A DNA stretch of 64,000 nucleotides, from assembly GCF_934630525.1 (NCBI RefSeq), contig NZ_CAKTVX010000007.1:1-64000 (forward strand), read 5' to 3'. The notes beneath the pieces are model-generated. The model did not search any database, had not been told where the DNA came from, and worked only from the letters and a program-made list of their open reading frames with translations. Position 1 is the first letter of the stretch; every line of letters starts with the position of its first letter. Of the stretch, positions 8,423 to 15,867 are shown piece by piece. A program made the position numbers and the translations under genes. The stretch is from an uncultured Slackia sp. Its GTDB lineage: Bacteria; Actinomycetota; Coriobacteriia; Coriobacteriales; Eggerthellaceae.

Positions 8423-9391
8423 ATGCTGCCGACTAAAAAGAAAAAGGCCGACCCGCGGGTGTTTATCGACGCCCCCTATGACGTGTGCGACAAAGAAGCC
8501 GAAATTCGTGCGGCAACCTCGTTCGTGCCGCGCAAGTCGTCGCGCAACGGCGCCACGGTGTTCAACGTCACCGTGTTCATCCTCGTGTTCGGCGCCGCGG
8601 TGCTCGCAGGCCGCGCGCTGTCGGGCGCGGTTGGCGTCGTCGAGCTGTCGGCCGCGCTCGTGCTGGCCCTACTCGCCATTTCGTCGGTGCATATCGCGTT
8701 GTCGTGGGAGCGCGTCGTCGTGCTGCGCGTGGGCAAGCTCGCGCGCGTGGCTGGCCCGGGGCTCTATTTCACCATCCCCATTCTGGAGCATGGCACTATT
8801 CGTGTTGACCAACGCACCATTGCCACGCCGTTTTATGCCGAGAAAACGCTCACGGCCGACTTGGTGCCCGTGACGGTCGACGCCGTACTGTTTTGGATGG
8901 TATGGGATGCCGAAAAGGCGTGCACTGAGGTCGAGGACTACTACGCGGCGGTGTCGTTCCTCGCGCAAACAGCCATGCGCGAGGCGGTGGGCCGCTCGAC
9001 GGTCGCCGAGGTGGCGCTGCGCCGCGACCAGCTCGACCAAGAAATTAAGAAGGACATCGAGAAGGAAGCTGCGGCTTGGGGCATCGGCGTTATCTCGGTG
9101 AAGGTGCGCGATATCGTAATCCCCGATGACCTGCAGCACGTGATGTCGCTTGAGGCCCAGGCCGACCGCGAGAAAAACGCGCGCATGACAGTGGCGTCGG
9201 CCGAAGCCGATATGGCCGACATGCTGGCCGAGGCGGCGGCCGTGTACGGCGACCCGTCGGCGGCGCTGCGCCTGCGCACCATGCTGCAGCAATACGAAAC
9301 GGTGAAATCGTCGAAGGGCACGGTGGTCACGGTGCCGAGTGCCCTTTCCGATAGCCTGGCCGACGCGATTGACAAAGAAGGACAGCGATGA
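8423..9391 (+). CDS. SPFH-domain protein (slipin/stomatin type)
   Basis: A 322-residue membrane protein. A basic N-terminus (KKKKADPR) and an extra-long cytoplasmic lead are followed by two hydrophobic helices (about 48-95). The SPFH (band 7) domain starts ERVVVLRVGKLARVAGPGL and contains VDQRTIATPFYAEKTLTADLVPVTVDAV. A coiled-coil-prone region (EAQADREKNARMTVASAEADMADMLAEAA) follows. Slipins form oligomeric membrane scaffolds and often pair with NfeD proteases; no nfeD is present here. The stop overlaps the next gene's start (ATGA, 9388-9391), so the two are translationally coupled. Role with the upstream NrfD-like protein is unknown. Confidence 0.9.
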   Translation: MLPTKKKKADPRVFIDAPYDVCDKEAEIRAATSFVPRKSSRNGATVFNVTVFILVFGAAVLAGRALSGAVGVVELSAALVLALLAISSVHIALSWERVVVLRVGKLARVAGPGLYFTIPILEHGTIRVDQRTIATPFYAEKTLTADLVPVTVDAVLFWMVWDAEKACTEVEDYYAAVSFLAQTAMREAVGRSTVAEVALRRDQLDQEIKKDIEKEAAAWGIGVISVKVRDIVIPDDLQHVMSLEAQADREKNARMTVASAEADMADMLAEAAAVYGDPSAALRLRTMLQQYETVKSSKGTVVTVPSALSDSLADAIDKEGQR

Positions 9392-9804
9392 GCGAAACGC
9401 AGGCAAGCAATCCGATGGAGGGGTTTCAGGTCGACCATTCGAGCGGTCTGCCCGTGTGGATTCAGGTGAAAAACCGCATCGCGTACCTCATCGGGTCGGG
9501 GAAATACCTTCCGGGCGACAAGCTGCCTACGGTGCGCGCGCTGGCGGTCGATTTGGATAGCAGCTACAACACCATCAATCGTGCCTATATGGATCTGGAG
9601 CGCGAAGGCTATATATCCACGCGCCGCGGCAAGGGCACGTTCGTGCTGGAACAGAAAGAAATCGGCGCGGCGCGCGCATACGACACGCCTGTCGAGTTGC
9701 TGGTAGACGATATGATTCGCGGTTGTATAGAGGCGGGCCTTACCGACGATGACATTACGGCGCTCGTCGATGAGCGCCTCGCACGACGTCGCGATGGACG
9801 GTAG
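9388..9804 (+). CDS. GntR-family regulator, YtrA-like
   Basis: A 138-residue transcription regulator with an N-terminal winged helix (about residues 20-90): LPVWIQVKNRIAYLIGSGKY, then LPTVRALAVDLDSSYNTINRAY and the wing EGYISTRRGKGTFV. A short helical tail replaces the usual effector domain, as in the YtrA subfamily that typically represses its own membrane-protein operon. The start overlaps the stop of the SPFH gene, so it probably autoregulates the NrfD/SPFH/GntR operon (inference). A strong promoter for the following small RNA overlaps its last codons. Confidence 0.9.
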   Translation: MSETQASNPMEGFQVDHSSGLPVWIQVKNRIAYLIGSGKYLPGDKLPTVRALAVDLDSSYNTINRAYMDLEREGYISTRRGKGTFVLEQKEIGAARAYDTPVELLVDDMIRGCIEAGLTDDDITALVDERLARRRDGR

Positions 9805-9824
9805 AAAGGTTTGCATGCTATAAT
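9795..9824 (+). promoter_or_regulatory. Extended -10 promoter for small RNA
   Basis: TGCTATAAT (9816-9824) is a perfect extended -10 element. An 18-bp spacer separates it from TGGACG (9795-9800), a four-of-six match to the -35 box. Transcription would begin near 9831, just after the GntR stop codon. Confidence 0.6.
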
Positions 9825-9830
9825 GTGGCT

Positions 9831-9917
9831 CGACGGCAGCTCGCGTCTGGTAGCTCGGGCAACGCCGTTGGCTATGAGAAAACGCTATCGTCTAACGACG
9901 GTGGCGTTTCTTTTTTC
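9831..9917 (+). ncRNA. Predicted ~87-nt small RNA next to toxin-like peptide gene
   Basis: Inferred from a strong promoter (9795-9824) and a terminator ending near 9917, with no start codon plus RBS between them. It contains GGCAACGCCGTT at 9858-9869. That stretch is perfectly complementary to AACGGCGTTGCC at 10168-10179, just past the stop of the 41-residue peptide gene. It also repeats GGGCAACGCC found in that gene's leader (9981-9990). The arrangement suggests an antitoxin-like regulatory RNA acting on the 3' region of the peptide mRNA. No expression evidence is available. Confidence 0.45.
9877..9916 (+). terminator. Terminator of the small RNA
   Basis: An imperfect stem is formed by GAAAACGCTATCG (9878-9890) and CGACGGTGGCGTTTC (9896-9910), followed by TTTTTT. 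It could also terminate the upstream GntR operon. Confidence 0.65.
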
Positions 9918-9989
9918 ACCATGAGCTCGGTACATCGTAGCGTACAATAGCGTAGCTCAGCGGTTTTGGCCTTATGTGCCGGGCAACGC

Positions 9990-10006
9990 CCTCTCTGCGA
10001 GAGAGG
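9990..10006 (+). promoter_or_regulatory. Leader hairpin masking the toxin gene's Shine-Dalgarno
   Basis: CCTCTCT (9990-9996) pairs perfectly with AGAGAGG (10000-10006) around a GCG loop. The right arm includes the first half of the near-perfect AGGAGGTGAT ribosome binding site (10004-10013), so the hairpin would restrict initiation. A possible -10 (TACAAT, 9943-9948) lies upstream without a good -35. Confidence 0.55.
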
Positions 10007-10018
10007 AGGTGATGCCCT

Positions 10019-10144
10019 ATGGTCGAATTATTGATGGAATTGCTTAAGGTTCTGACTGAAATTGTCAAGCTCGCGGCTGCTATCATCGGTCTGTCCAAGG
10101 CACGTAGCACTCGCTCAAAACGCAAGAAGAGCCACCGCCGTTAA
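10019..10144 (+). CDS. 41-residue amphipathic, basic-tailed peptide (type I toxin-like)
   Basis: An ATG at 10019 preceded by AGGAGGTGAT opens a 41-codon gene ending TAA at 10142-10144. The peptide starts MVELLMELLKVLTEIVKLAA, continues AAIIGLSKARSTRSKRKKSH and ends RR. That gives a 25-residue hydrophobic/amphipathic helix and a strongly cationic tail. Size and composition resemble membrane-acting toxins of type I toxin-antitoxin systems (holin-like toxin, Fst/TxpA class), but I recognise no specific family. Its leader has an SD-masking hairpin, and leader GGCAACGCC (9982-9990) can pair with GGCGTTGCC (10171-10179) beyond the stop. A predicted small RNA upstream carries the same complementary stretch. 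Confidence 0.55.
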   Translation: MVELLMELLKVLTEIVKLAAAIIGLSKARSTRSKRKKSHRR

Positions 10145-10580
10145 GCGGTAGCTCCACTCTTTGCTATAACGGCGTTGCCTAGCTCGCCAGCGTGAGGCTT
10201 GCCGCTGAGTTCATTTTATCACCTGCCACATTCCAAGATGTGCAGCTTTCCAGCTATTTTCTCGGCCCTATCTCTCCATTATTCCAAAAATAGAAGAATC
10301 AATTTGATTGAATGTCGCAAGACATTGTGACAATATGACAAATAAGGATTTGGCCAATTCTTATCAGGCGCGCCGTTGTCGGGGGATGGCGGTGCGGAGG
10401 TGCGGCTCGCGTGAGCCGCAGGGGGATATCCGATAAGAATGAGCATGTCGCAAGGGGTTTTGGGGAACGGCCGCCGCCTGGACACGGGCGCCGCCGCATG
10501 CGCGCTATGCGCCAGCCTCGCCAATGCTTACGCGTCTCATGCAAAGGGGATATCCTGACGCTATCTTTGGAGGAGGAGAG
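10145..10580 (+). promoter_or_regulatory. 436-bp region with palindromes, leader of Moco operon
   Basis: No gene seen. It holds the 3' region of the peptide locus (to about 10230), then operator-like palindromes AATGTCGCAAGACATT (10311-10326) and TTGTGACAA (10325-10333). A stem-loop is bounded by ATTCTTATC (10357-10365) and GATAAGAAT (10432-10440). It encloses a second perfect hairpin, GCGGCTC (10402-10408) with GAGCCGC (10413-10419). GGGGATATCC occurs twice, at 10421-10430 and 10547-10556. This looks like a regulated, structured leader of the following respiratory operon. Specific factor binding is not assignable. Confidence 0.4.
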
Positions 10581-13097
10581 ATGTCAGGAGCACACAGCCC
10601 GAAAGGGCTCACGCGCCGCAGTTTTCTCAAAACCACAGGCGCGGCAGGCGTTGCCGCTGTGGCTGCAGGGACGGTGACGCCGCAACTCGCGGCGATCGCC
10701 GAGGCCTATGAGCCTGGGCAGCCCGAAACTCAAGGTGAGCAAATCTTCCGCGGTGTTTGTCGTCCGAATTGCTTCGGCTTCTGCCACCTTAACGTCCATG
10801 TGCGCGATGGCAAGGTGGTAAAAACTTCGCGAGCGGAATACAACGAGAGCTGTTATACGCGCATTTGCCAGCGAGGCCTGTCTCACGTCCAGCGTATTTA
10901 CGACCCGCAGCGCCTGAAGTATCCCATGCGCCGCGTAGAAGGCACCGAACGTGGCGCCGGGGAGTGGGAGCGTATTAGCTGGGATGAGGCTCTGCAGGAA
11001 ATCGCCGACAACATCAAGGAAACGCAGAAGCAGTATGGCGAAAGCGCCCTGGCATTCCTCACTGCCTCGGGCAACCAGGCCGTCGCAATCACAAGCGCGT
11101 ATTCGCGTCTGACCTCCTTGCTCAACGCGAGCTCGGTCATGCCTTGCCTCGATATGGGAAGCTACTACGGCATGGCAGCCGTGGCCGGCAACTATATCAG
11201 CCCTCTTATGGGCATGGGCATGTGGGAAGGCAACGAGCCGACGGACGCAAAAAACGCCAAATCCATTGTGGTGTGGGGCGCGAATATTACTGATGCCCAA
11301 ATTCAGAATTGGCACCTCGTCAAAGAGGCGATGCAAGGCGGCACGAAACTTGTGGTTATTGATCCCACGTTTACGCAAATCGCCGCCAAGGCCGACAAAT
11401 GGATTTCCGTGCGACCTGGCACCGATACGTTGCTGAAGTACGCCCTGATGAACATCGTGCTCGAAAAGGGCGCCCAGGATGTTGACTACCTCCGTGACCA
11501 TACGGTTGCCCCGTTCCTCGTTCGCGAGGATACGGGCAAGTTCTTGCGTCGAAGCGATATGGGAATCGAGCCGACCGCGACGGGAAAGATGAACCCAACC
11601 ACTGGTCAAGAAATCATGTACGATCCGTGCATGGTTCTCGTCGCCGGCGAGCTCAAGACGCCCGAGGAGGCTTCGACCGCTGCCGAAATCGAGGGGTCCT
11701 ACGACTTCGAGGGCGTTAAATGCCGCACGGCGTATGAGCTGCTGAAGGATGAAATCGCAAAACATAACCCCGAAGAGGTCTCCAAGCAAATCGAGGTTTC
11801 CGTCGATGAGATCTACGCGCTTGCTGATATCTGTATCGATGGCCCCGTATACCATTACGAAGGGTACGGGCCGCAAGCGTACAACAACGGCGCGCACACC
11901 ACGATGGCTGGTCTCACGCTTTGCGCCCTTCTGGGCAACTTGGGCAAGCCAGGCGCATCGTATGGCGCCTATTGGACATACGGCATCGTAAACAATCCGG
12001 CGTACACGGCCCCGAACGGCGCATCCACCGGCCTTTCTATCCAGAGCGTCGATTTCAAAAATGTTGTCGAAACTGGAAAATTTTGCGGCAAGGACGCCTC
12101 GATCAAGATGCTGTGGGTCTATTCCGCCAATCCCGTCAACACCCACACCGATACGCATGCCTGGACCGATACTATCATTCCCGCAATGGACTACATCGTT
12201 GTGGCCGACTCCGTCATGACCGATACCGCGAAATACGCTGACATGGTGTTGCCGATCGCCCAATGGTTCGAGCTCGAGGAGGTTTCTAACGCGGGCCAAA
12301 CGTCGAGTCTCAATTACAACGAGAAGGCGATCGACCCGCTGTATGAGAGCAAGCCCGATCCACAAATTATTTCAGAGCTCGCGCAGAAGCTGGGGCTGGG
12401 TGACTATTTCTCGCTCGACAACGGCGGCATCCTCAAGGAAATGATGGACACCCCCATTGGCGCAGCGCTTGGGCAGACCGTGGAGGACCTGAGGGAAAAG
12501 AAACAGGTGCGCGTCGTTCCCGGCGATGCCGAAAAGAAACCTCATATCGCGTATGAAAACGGCGTATTCGGCACGGCGACGGGACGTTTCGAATTTTATC
12601 GCGAGAATCCGCTGCCCCGCGCCGCTACAACGAAGGTGCCGACGGCAGAAGAAATCGAGACCAATCGCATGGCCCATTGGTTCCCCCCGTTGGAGGCGTG
12701 GCCCGAAAACGAGCTGCACAAGAAATACCCGCTCGTTCTTATGAGCGAGCGACCGCGTTATCGTGTTCACTCGCAGTGGTTCAGTGTGCCGCTTCTGCGC
12801 GAGCTTGATCCCGAGCCATTTGTGAAAATCAACCCGAAAGATGCCGATGATCGCGGCATTAAGAACGGGGATTACGTCGAGTGCTACAACGACCGCGGCT
12901 TTGCGGTTGCGAAGGCCGTGCTGTCGCAGGCGATTCGCCCGGGCACCATGGTGTATCCGAAAGGTTGGCAGCTTAGCCAACACAAAGCTGGCGGCTGGTC
13001 GCAATTGAGTTCGACGGAGTTTGACTCTTTTGCTGTGAACAACAACTTCATGGACGTGCTCTGCGAAGTTCGCGTGTGGGATGGAGGTGCTCAATAA
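10581..13097 (+). CDS. Tat-exported molybdopterin oxidoreductase, DMSO-reductase family
   Basis: Catalytic subunit (838 residues) of an extracytoplasmic Moco reductase. The Tat signal TRRSFLKT (residues 11-18) precedes an Ala-rich h-region. The N-terminal [4Fe-4S] motif is intact: CRPNCFGFC followed by CYTRIC. The molybdopterin domain follows (WERISWDEALQEIADNI, then the ASGNQAV segment) and the C-terminal dinucleotide-binding domain includes LMSERPRYRVHSQWFS. The substrate cannot be read from sequence; Eggerthellaceae use this family for sulfoxides, N-oxides, catechol dehydroxylation and others. Its ATG follows GGAGGAGGAG. The stop TAA overlaps the next gene's ATG (TAATG), coupling it to the ferredoxin subunit. 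It heads a six-gene operon ending with a TorD chaperone. Confidence 0.93.
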   Translation: MSGAHSPKGLTRRSFLKTTGAAGVAAVAAGTVTPQLAAIAEAYEPGQPETQGEQIFRGVCRPNCFGFCHLNVHVRDGKVVKTSRAEYNESCYTRICQRGLSHVQRIYDPQRLKYPMRRVEGTERGAGEWERISWDEALQEIADNIKETQKQYGESALAFLTASGNQAVAITSAYSRLTSLLNASSVMPCLDMGSYYGMAAVAGNYISPLMGMGMWEGNEPTDAKNAKSIVVWGANITDAQIQNWHLVKEAMQGGTKLVVIDPTFTQIAAKADKWISVRPGTDTLLKYALMNIVLEKGAQDVDYLRDHTVAPFLVREDTGKFLRRSDMGIEPTATGKMNPTTGQEIMYDPCMVLVAGELKTPEEASTAAEIEGSYDFEGVKCRTAYELLKDEIAKHNPEEVSKQIEVSVDEIYALADICIDGPVYHYEGYGPQAYNNGAHTTMAGLTLCALLGNLGKPGASYGAYWTYGIVNNPAYTAPNGASTGLSIQSVDFKNVVETGKFCGKDASIKMLWVYSANPVNTHTDTHAWTDTIIPAMDYIVVADSVMTDTAKYADMVLPIAQWFELEEVSNAGQTSSLNYNEKAIDPLYESKPDPQIISELAQKLGLGDYFSLDNGGILKEMMDTPIGAALGQTVEDLREKKQVRVVPGDAEKKPHIAYENGVFGTATGRFEFYRENPLPRAATTKVPTAEEIETNRMAHWFPPLEAWPENELHKKYPLVLMSERPRYRVHSQWFSVPLLRELDPEPFVKINPKDADDRGIKNGDYVECYNDRGFAVAKAVLSQAIRPGTMVYPKGWQLSQHKAGGWSQLSSTEFDSFAVNNNFMDVLCEVRVWDGGAQ

Positions 13098-13717
13098 TGC
13101 ATCTTGGATACGTAATCGACATGAAAAATTGCATCGCGTGCCATGCCTGCGCCGTCGCATGCAAAGTTGAGAATAATTTGCCTGATGGCATTTGGTGGGC
13201 TCGCGTTTTGACCGATGGTGGCGAAAACCAGGACACTCCTGCTGGTGAGTTCCCGAATCTTACGATGAACAACATCGAGGTTAATTGCCAGCACTGCGAA
13301 AACCCGGCATGCGTGAAGGCGTGCCCGGTTGGAGCAACCTACAAAGACCCTGAAACGGGCGCCGTTCGCCAGGATTATGATAAGTGCATCGGGTGTCGCA
13401 TGTGCATTGCGACCTGCCCTTATACCGGCGTGCGCTCGTTTAATTGGGAAGAACCGAAGTATGCTATCGGCCAAGATATGGGCGACGCAGATGTCCCGAA
13501 GCATCAGAAGCATGTCGTTGAGAAGTGCACGATGTGCTGGCATCGTCTAGCAAAAGGCAAGCAACCCGCATGCATTGAAGTTTGTCCGGCGCGCGTTCGC
13601 TATTTCGGAGATTTCGATGACCCAGATTCCGAAGTTTCGAAGCTTATTCGCGAGCGCGAGTACATGCAACTTTTGCCCGACCGTGGCACGAAGCCGTCCG
13701 TTTATTACCTGGTGTAA
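13097..13717 (+). CDS. DmsB-like four-cluster ferredoxin subunit
   Basis: A 206-residue electron-transfer subunit with four [4Fe-4S] motifs: CIACHACAVAC, CQHCENPACVKAC, CIGCRMCIATC and the split CTMCWHRLAKGKQPACIEVC. It conveys electrons from the NrfD anchor to the catalytic subunit. It has no signal peptide of its own and presumably travels through Tat with the catalytic partner, as in DmsAB. The start overlaps the preceding stop. GGAGGTG within the upstream codons serves as RBS. Confidence 0.95.
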   Translation: MHLGYVIDMKNCIACHACAVACKVENNLPDGIWWARVLTDGGENQDTPAGEFPNLTMNNIEVNCQHCENPACVKACPVGATYKDPETGAVRQDYDKCIGCRMCIATCPYTGVRSFNWEEPKYAIGQDMGDADVPKHQKHVVEKCTMCWHRLAKGKQPACIEVCPARVRYFGDFDDPDSEVSKLIREREYMQLLPDRGTKPSVYYLV

Positions 13718-13729
13718 GGGAGGCCAATT

Positions 13730-14956
13730 ATGACTGAAAACGTTTCGGCGGCCCCCACCGCAACAAAACCCAAGCGCGAGACCTGGGGCGGGCGCGGGCT
13801 CACCGTTGCCATCGCCGTGGCTGCGGTCATTACCGTGGCCGGCATCGTCTGCTGGGCCGTGCAGCTTTCTGGCGGCATGGTGCAGACGGGCATGCGCAAC
13901 CTGGACTCGTGGGGCCTCTACATCACGATGTTCATGTTCTTCGTGGGCTTGTCGGCCGGTGGTCTGATCATCTCCAGCGTGCCCAACGCCTTCGGCATGA
14001 AGGGCTTCGGCGGTATCTCGAAGGTGGCCATCTGGACCAGCGTGTGCTGCACGTGCGCGGCCATCGGCTTCGTCGTGGTCGACCTCGGCGGCCCGGCCCG
14101 TTTGTGGGAACTGTTCGTGTACTCGAACTTCACCAGCCCGCTGATGTGGGACATTCTGGTGCTGGGTACCTACCTCATCTTGTCGGTTGTCTACCTGTGG
14201 GCGTACCTGCGCCACGAGGCGGGCAAGCTGTCCCACACTGCCATTCGCGCCATCTCGGTGGTGGCGCTCATCGTGGCCATCCTGGTGCACAACGTCACGG
14301 CTTGGATCTTCAGCCTGGCGCCTGCGCACGAGTTCTGGCACACCGCGCTCATGGGCCCGTGGTTCGTAGCCTCGGCTCTGGACTGCGGCACGGGCCTCGT
14401 GCTCATCGTGTGCTTGGCGCTGCGCCGCGCCGGCTACCTGTCGCTCGAGCAGAAGCATGTCACCAACCTCGCCAAGATGCTCGCCGTGTTCGTGCTCGTC
14501 GACCTGTATTTCTACGCCTGCGACCTGCTGACCAGCGGATACTTCGGCGGCGAGGGCGCTGAGGTCGTGACCATGCTCACCTCCGGCGCGCTGGCGCCCG
14601 CGTTCTGGACGCAAATCATCCTCATGGCGGTCTCGGTGGCCATTCTGGTGGTTCCCAAGCTGCGCACCGATGCCGGCGTCGTGGCCGCCTCGGCCCTGGC
14701 AATCGTGGGCGTGTTCTGCAAGCGCCTGCAGATCCTGGTCGGCGGCTTCCAAATTCCGAACCTCGACATGCCGGGCGTCACCACGCAGTACACCATCACC
14801 AACTGGCAGGCCGGCTTCAGCGGCGCTTACCAGGGCATGGTCTACGCGCCGCAGCCCATCGAGTTCGTCGTGGCGGCCGGCGTGCTGGCCATGTGCGTGC
14901 TGTTCCTGCTGGTGGGGCTGAAATACCTGCCCCTGAAGCCGGCGGGCGATAAATAG
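13730..14956 (+). CDS. NrfD-family quinol-oxidising membrane anchor
   Basis: A 408-residue protein with about ten TM helices. The cytoplasmic N-terminal tail is unusually long (about 20 residues, PTATKPKRETWGG). The segment GLYITMFMFFVGLSAGGLII matches the NrfD/PsrC TM with conserved glycines, and PARLWELFVYSNFTSPLMWD the quinone-site region. It anchors the ferredoxin and catalytic subunits at the membrane and oxidises menaquinol. GGGAGGCC provides the RBS 12 bp after the ferredoxin gene. A hairpin with a short U-tract follows before the next gene. Confidence 0.93.
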   Translation: MTENVSAAPTATKPKRETWGGRGLTVAIAVAAVITVAGIVCWAVQLSGGMVQTGMRNLDSWGLYITMFMFFVGLSAGGLIISSVPNAFGMKGFGGISKVAIWTSVCCTCAAIGFVVVDLGGPARLWELFVYSNFTSPLMWDILVLGTYLILSVVYLWAYLRHEAGKLSHTAIRAISVVALIVAILVHNVTAWIFSLAPAHEFWHTALMGPWFVASALDCGTGLVLIVCLALRRAGYLSLEQKHVTNLAKMLAVFVLVDLYFYACDLLTSGYFGGEGAEVVTMLTSGALAPAFWTQIILMAVSVAILVVPKLRTDAGVVAASALAIVGVFCKRLQILVGGFQIPNLDMPGVTTQYTITNWQAGFSGAYQGMVYAPQPIEFVVAAGVLAMCVLFLLVGLKYLPLKPAGDK

Positions 14957-14978
14957 CCCATACTTCTCTCCCGTATAA

Positions 14979-15022
14979 CCAGGCGCGGCGCCTCCCCAAT
15001 CCCGGCCGCGCCTGGCTCCTTT
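14979..15022 (+). terminator. Intra-operon hairpin, possible partial terminator
   Basis: CCAGGCGCGGC (14979-14989) pairs with GCCGCGCCTGG (15005-15015), followed by CTCCTTTT. The U-tract is imperfect, so it could attenuate rather than end transcription, lowering expression of the cytochrome and chaperone genes relative to the three enzyme subunits. It could also stabilise the upstream mRNA. Confidence 0.6.
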
Positions 15023-15037
15023 TCCGAAAGGTTCGCC

Positions 15038-15400
15038 ATGGCAAAAAAGCTTATATGCGTTATCGCCGCATTTGCGCTGGCGTGCGCCTGCGTTTTTGCC
15101 GCGGCGAGCGTTTCGTCGAAAAGCGTCGGCGCCCCGCAGGCGATTGCCGCCGATTCGCCGTGCCCGGCGACGGGCTGCGCGAGCGGCGAGTGCCACGATT
15201 ACGCGCACGTGCCAAGCCCCGACGGCATCCACGAGATGGCCTGCCCCGAATCGACGTGTGCGTCGGTCGAGTGCCACGCGTGGGAGACGCTCGTGGGCGG
15301 CGGCTACCGGAGCGCGTCGGACGCGAGCCTGAACCTGTGGGTGCTCGGCCCGGTCGTGTTTTTCGGCGGGCTCATCGTGCTTCTGAAGAAGGTGGGGTAG
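15038..15400 (+). CDS. Small membrane-tethered cytochrome with two CX4CH motifs
   Basis: A 120-residue exported protein with an N-terminal hydrophobic signal (LICVIAAFALACACVFAAA), an extracytoplasmic Cys/His domain and a C-terminal TM (about 99-116). The domain holds two CX4CH motifs: C47-C52-H53 and C74-C79-H80. CX4CH is a known variant heme c site in c3-type cytochromes; each has an additional Cys five residues earlier (C42, C69). It probably carries electrons in the Moco operon. The RBS is GAAAGG. I cannot exclude an Fe-S or disulfide role because standard CXXCH is absent. Confidence 0.65.
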   Translation: MAKKLICVIAAFALACACVFAAASVSSKSVGAPQAIAADSPCPATGCASGECHDYAHVPSPDGIHEMACPESTCASVECHAWETLVGGGYRSASDASLNLWVLGPVVFFGGLIVLLKKVG

Positions 15401-15403
15401 GCC

Positions 15404-15835
15404 ATGCCGAAGAAAGCGAAGCTCTCACTCGACATCGCAGCGGCTGCGTTGTTCGCGGCGGCGGTGCTTCCCCAGTTCACAGGGATAGCCGCCCATGAAT
15501 GGGCAGGACTTGGCGCGCTCGCGGGGCTGCTTTTGCATGTGGCGGCGAGCCTCGATGCGCTGGCCGGCCTTGGCATGGCGGTGCGACGAGGCTCTCTGCT
15601 CGCCGTCGTTCGCATTGCGCTCGACGCGGCGCTGTTTTTGGCGCTCGCCGTGTGCGTGGTGTCGGGCACGCTCACCAGCGCCACGGTGTTGCCGGCGGCA
15701 GGCCTGTTCGCGCCGGGGTATTTCGTGTGGGACCCACTGCACGCAGCTTCGGCGAAAGTGCTGCTTGCGCTGATTTTGGTGCACGCGGCAAGCCATGCGG
15801 GTAAGCTTGCGAGTATGTTGAAGGCGAAAGATTAG
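15404..15835 (+). CDS. Four-helix membrane protein, b-type cytochrome-like
   Basis: A 143-residue protein with four TM helices. Histidines are placed inside or at the ends of helices: H51 and H65 in the second (HEWAGLGALAGLLLHVAAS), and a cluster in the fourth (LHAASAKVLLALILVHAASH). The spacing resembles DUF4405/cytochrome b561-like proteins that ligate heme b across the membrane. It starts 3 bp after the CX4CH cytochrome gene, suggesting that the two form a small electron conduit. Family assignment is tentative. Confidence 0.6.
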   Translation: MPKKAKLSLDIAAAALFAAAVLPQFTGIAAHEWAGLGALAGLLLHVAASLDALAGLGMAVRRGSLLAVVRIALDAALFLALAVCVVSGTLTSATVLPAAGLFAPGYFVWDPLHAASAKVLLALILVHAASHAGKLASMLKAKD

Positions 15836-15867
15836 GCGTTTCCAAAAATAGACAGAAGGGATTGGCA

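Noticed and set aside
9940..10020. tRNA-like stretch with GTAGCTCAGCGG
   Set aside because: No matching acceptor, anticodon or T-arm can be folded; it is the leader of the 41-residue peptide gene.
10311..10560. Definite Moco riboswitch call upstream of the Moco operon
   Set aside because: The context fits and stems exist, but I cannot match the published consensus by eye, so only a structured leader is claimed.
10584..12365. Long antisense frame opposite the Moco catalytic subunit
   Set aside because: GC-rich codon bias creates long antisense frames; the sense strand has Tat and Fe-S motifs and good RBS, the antisense has neither.
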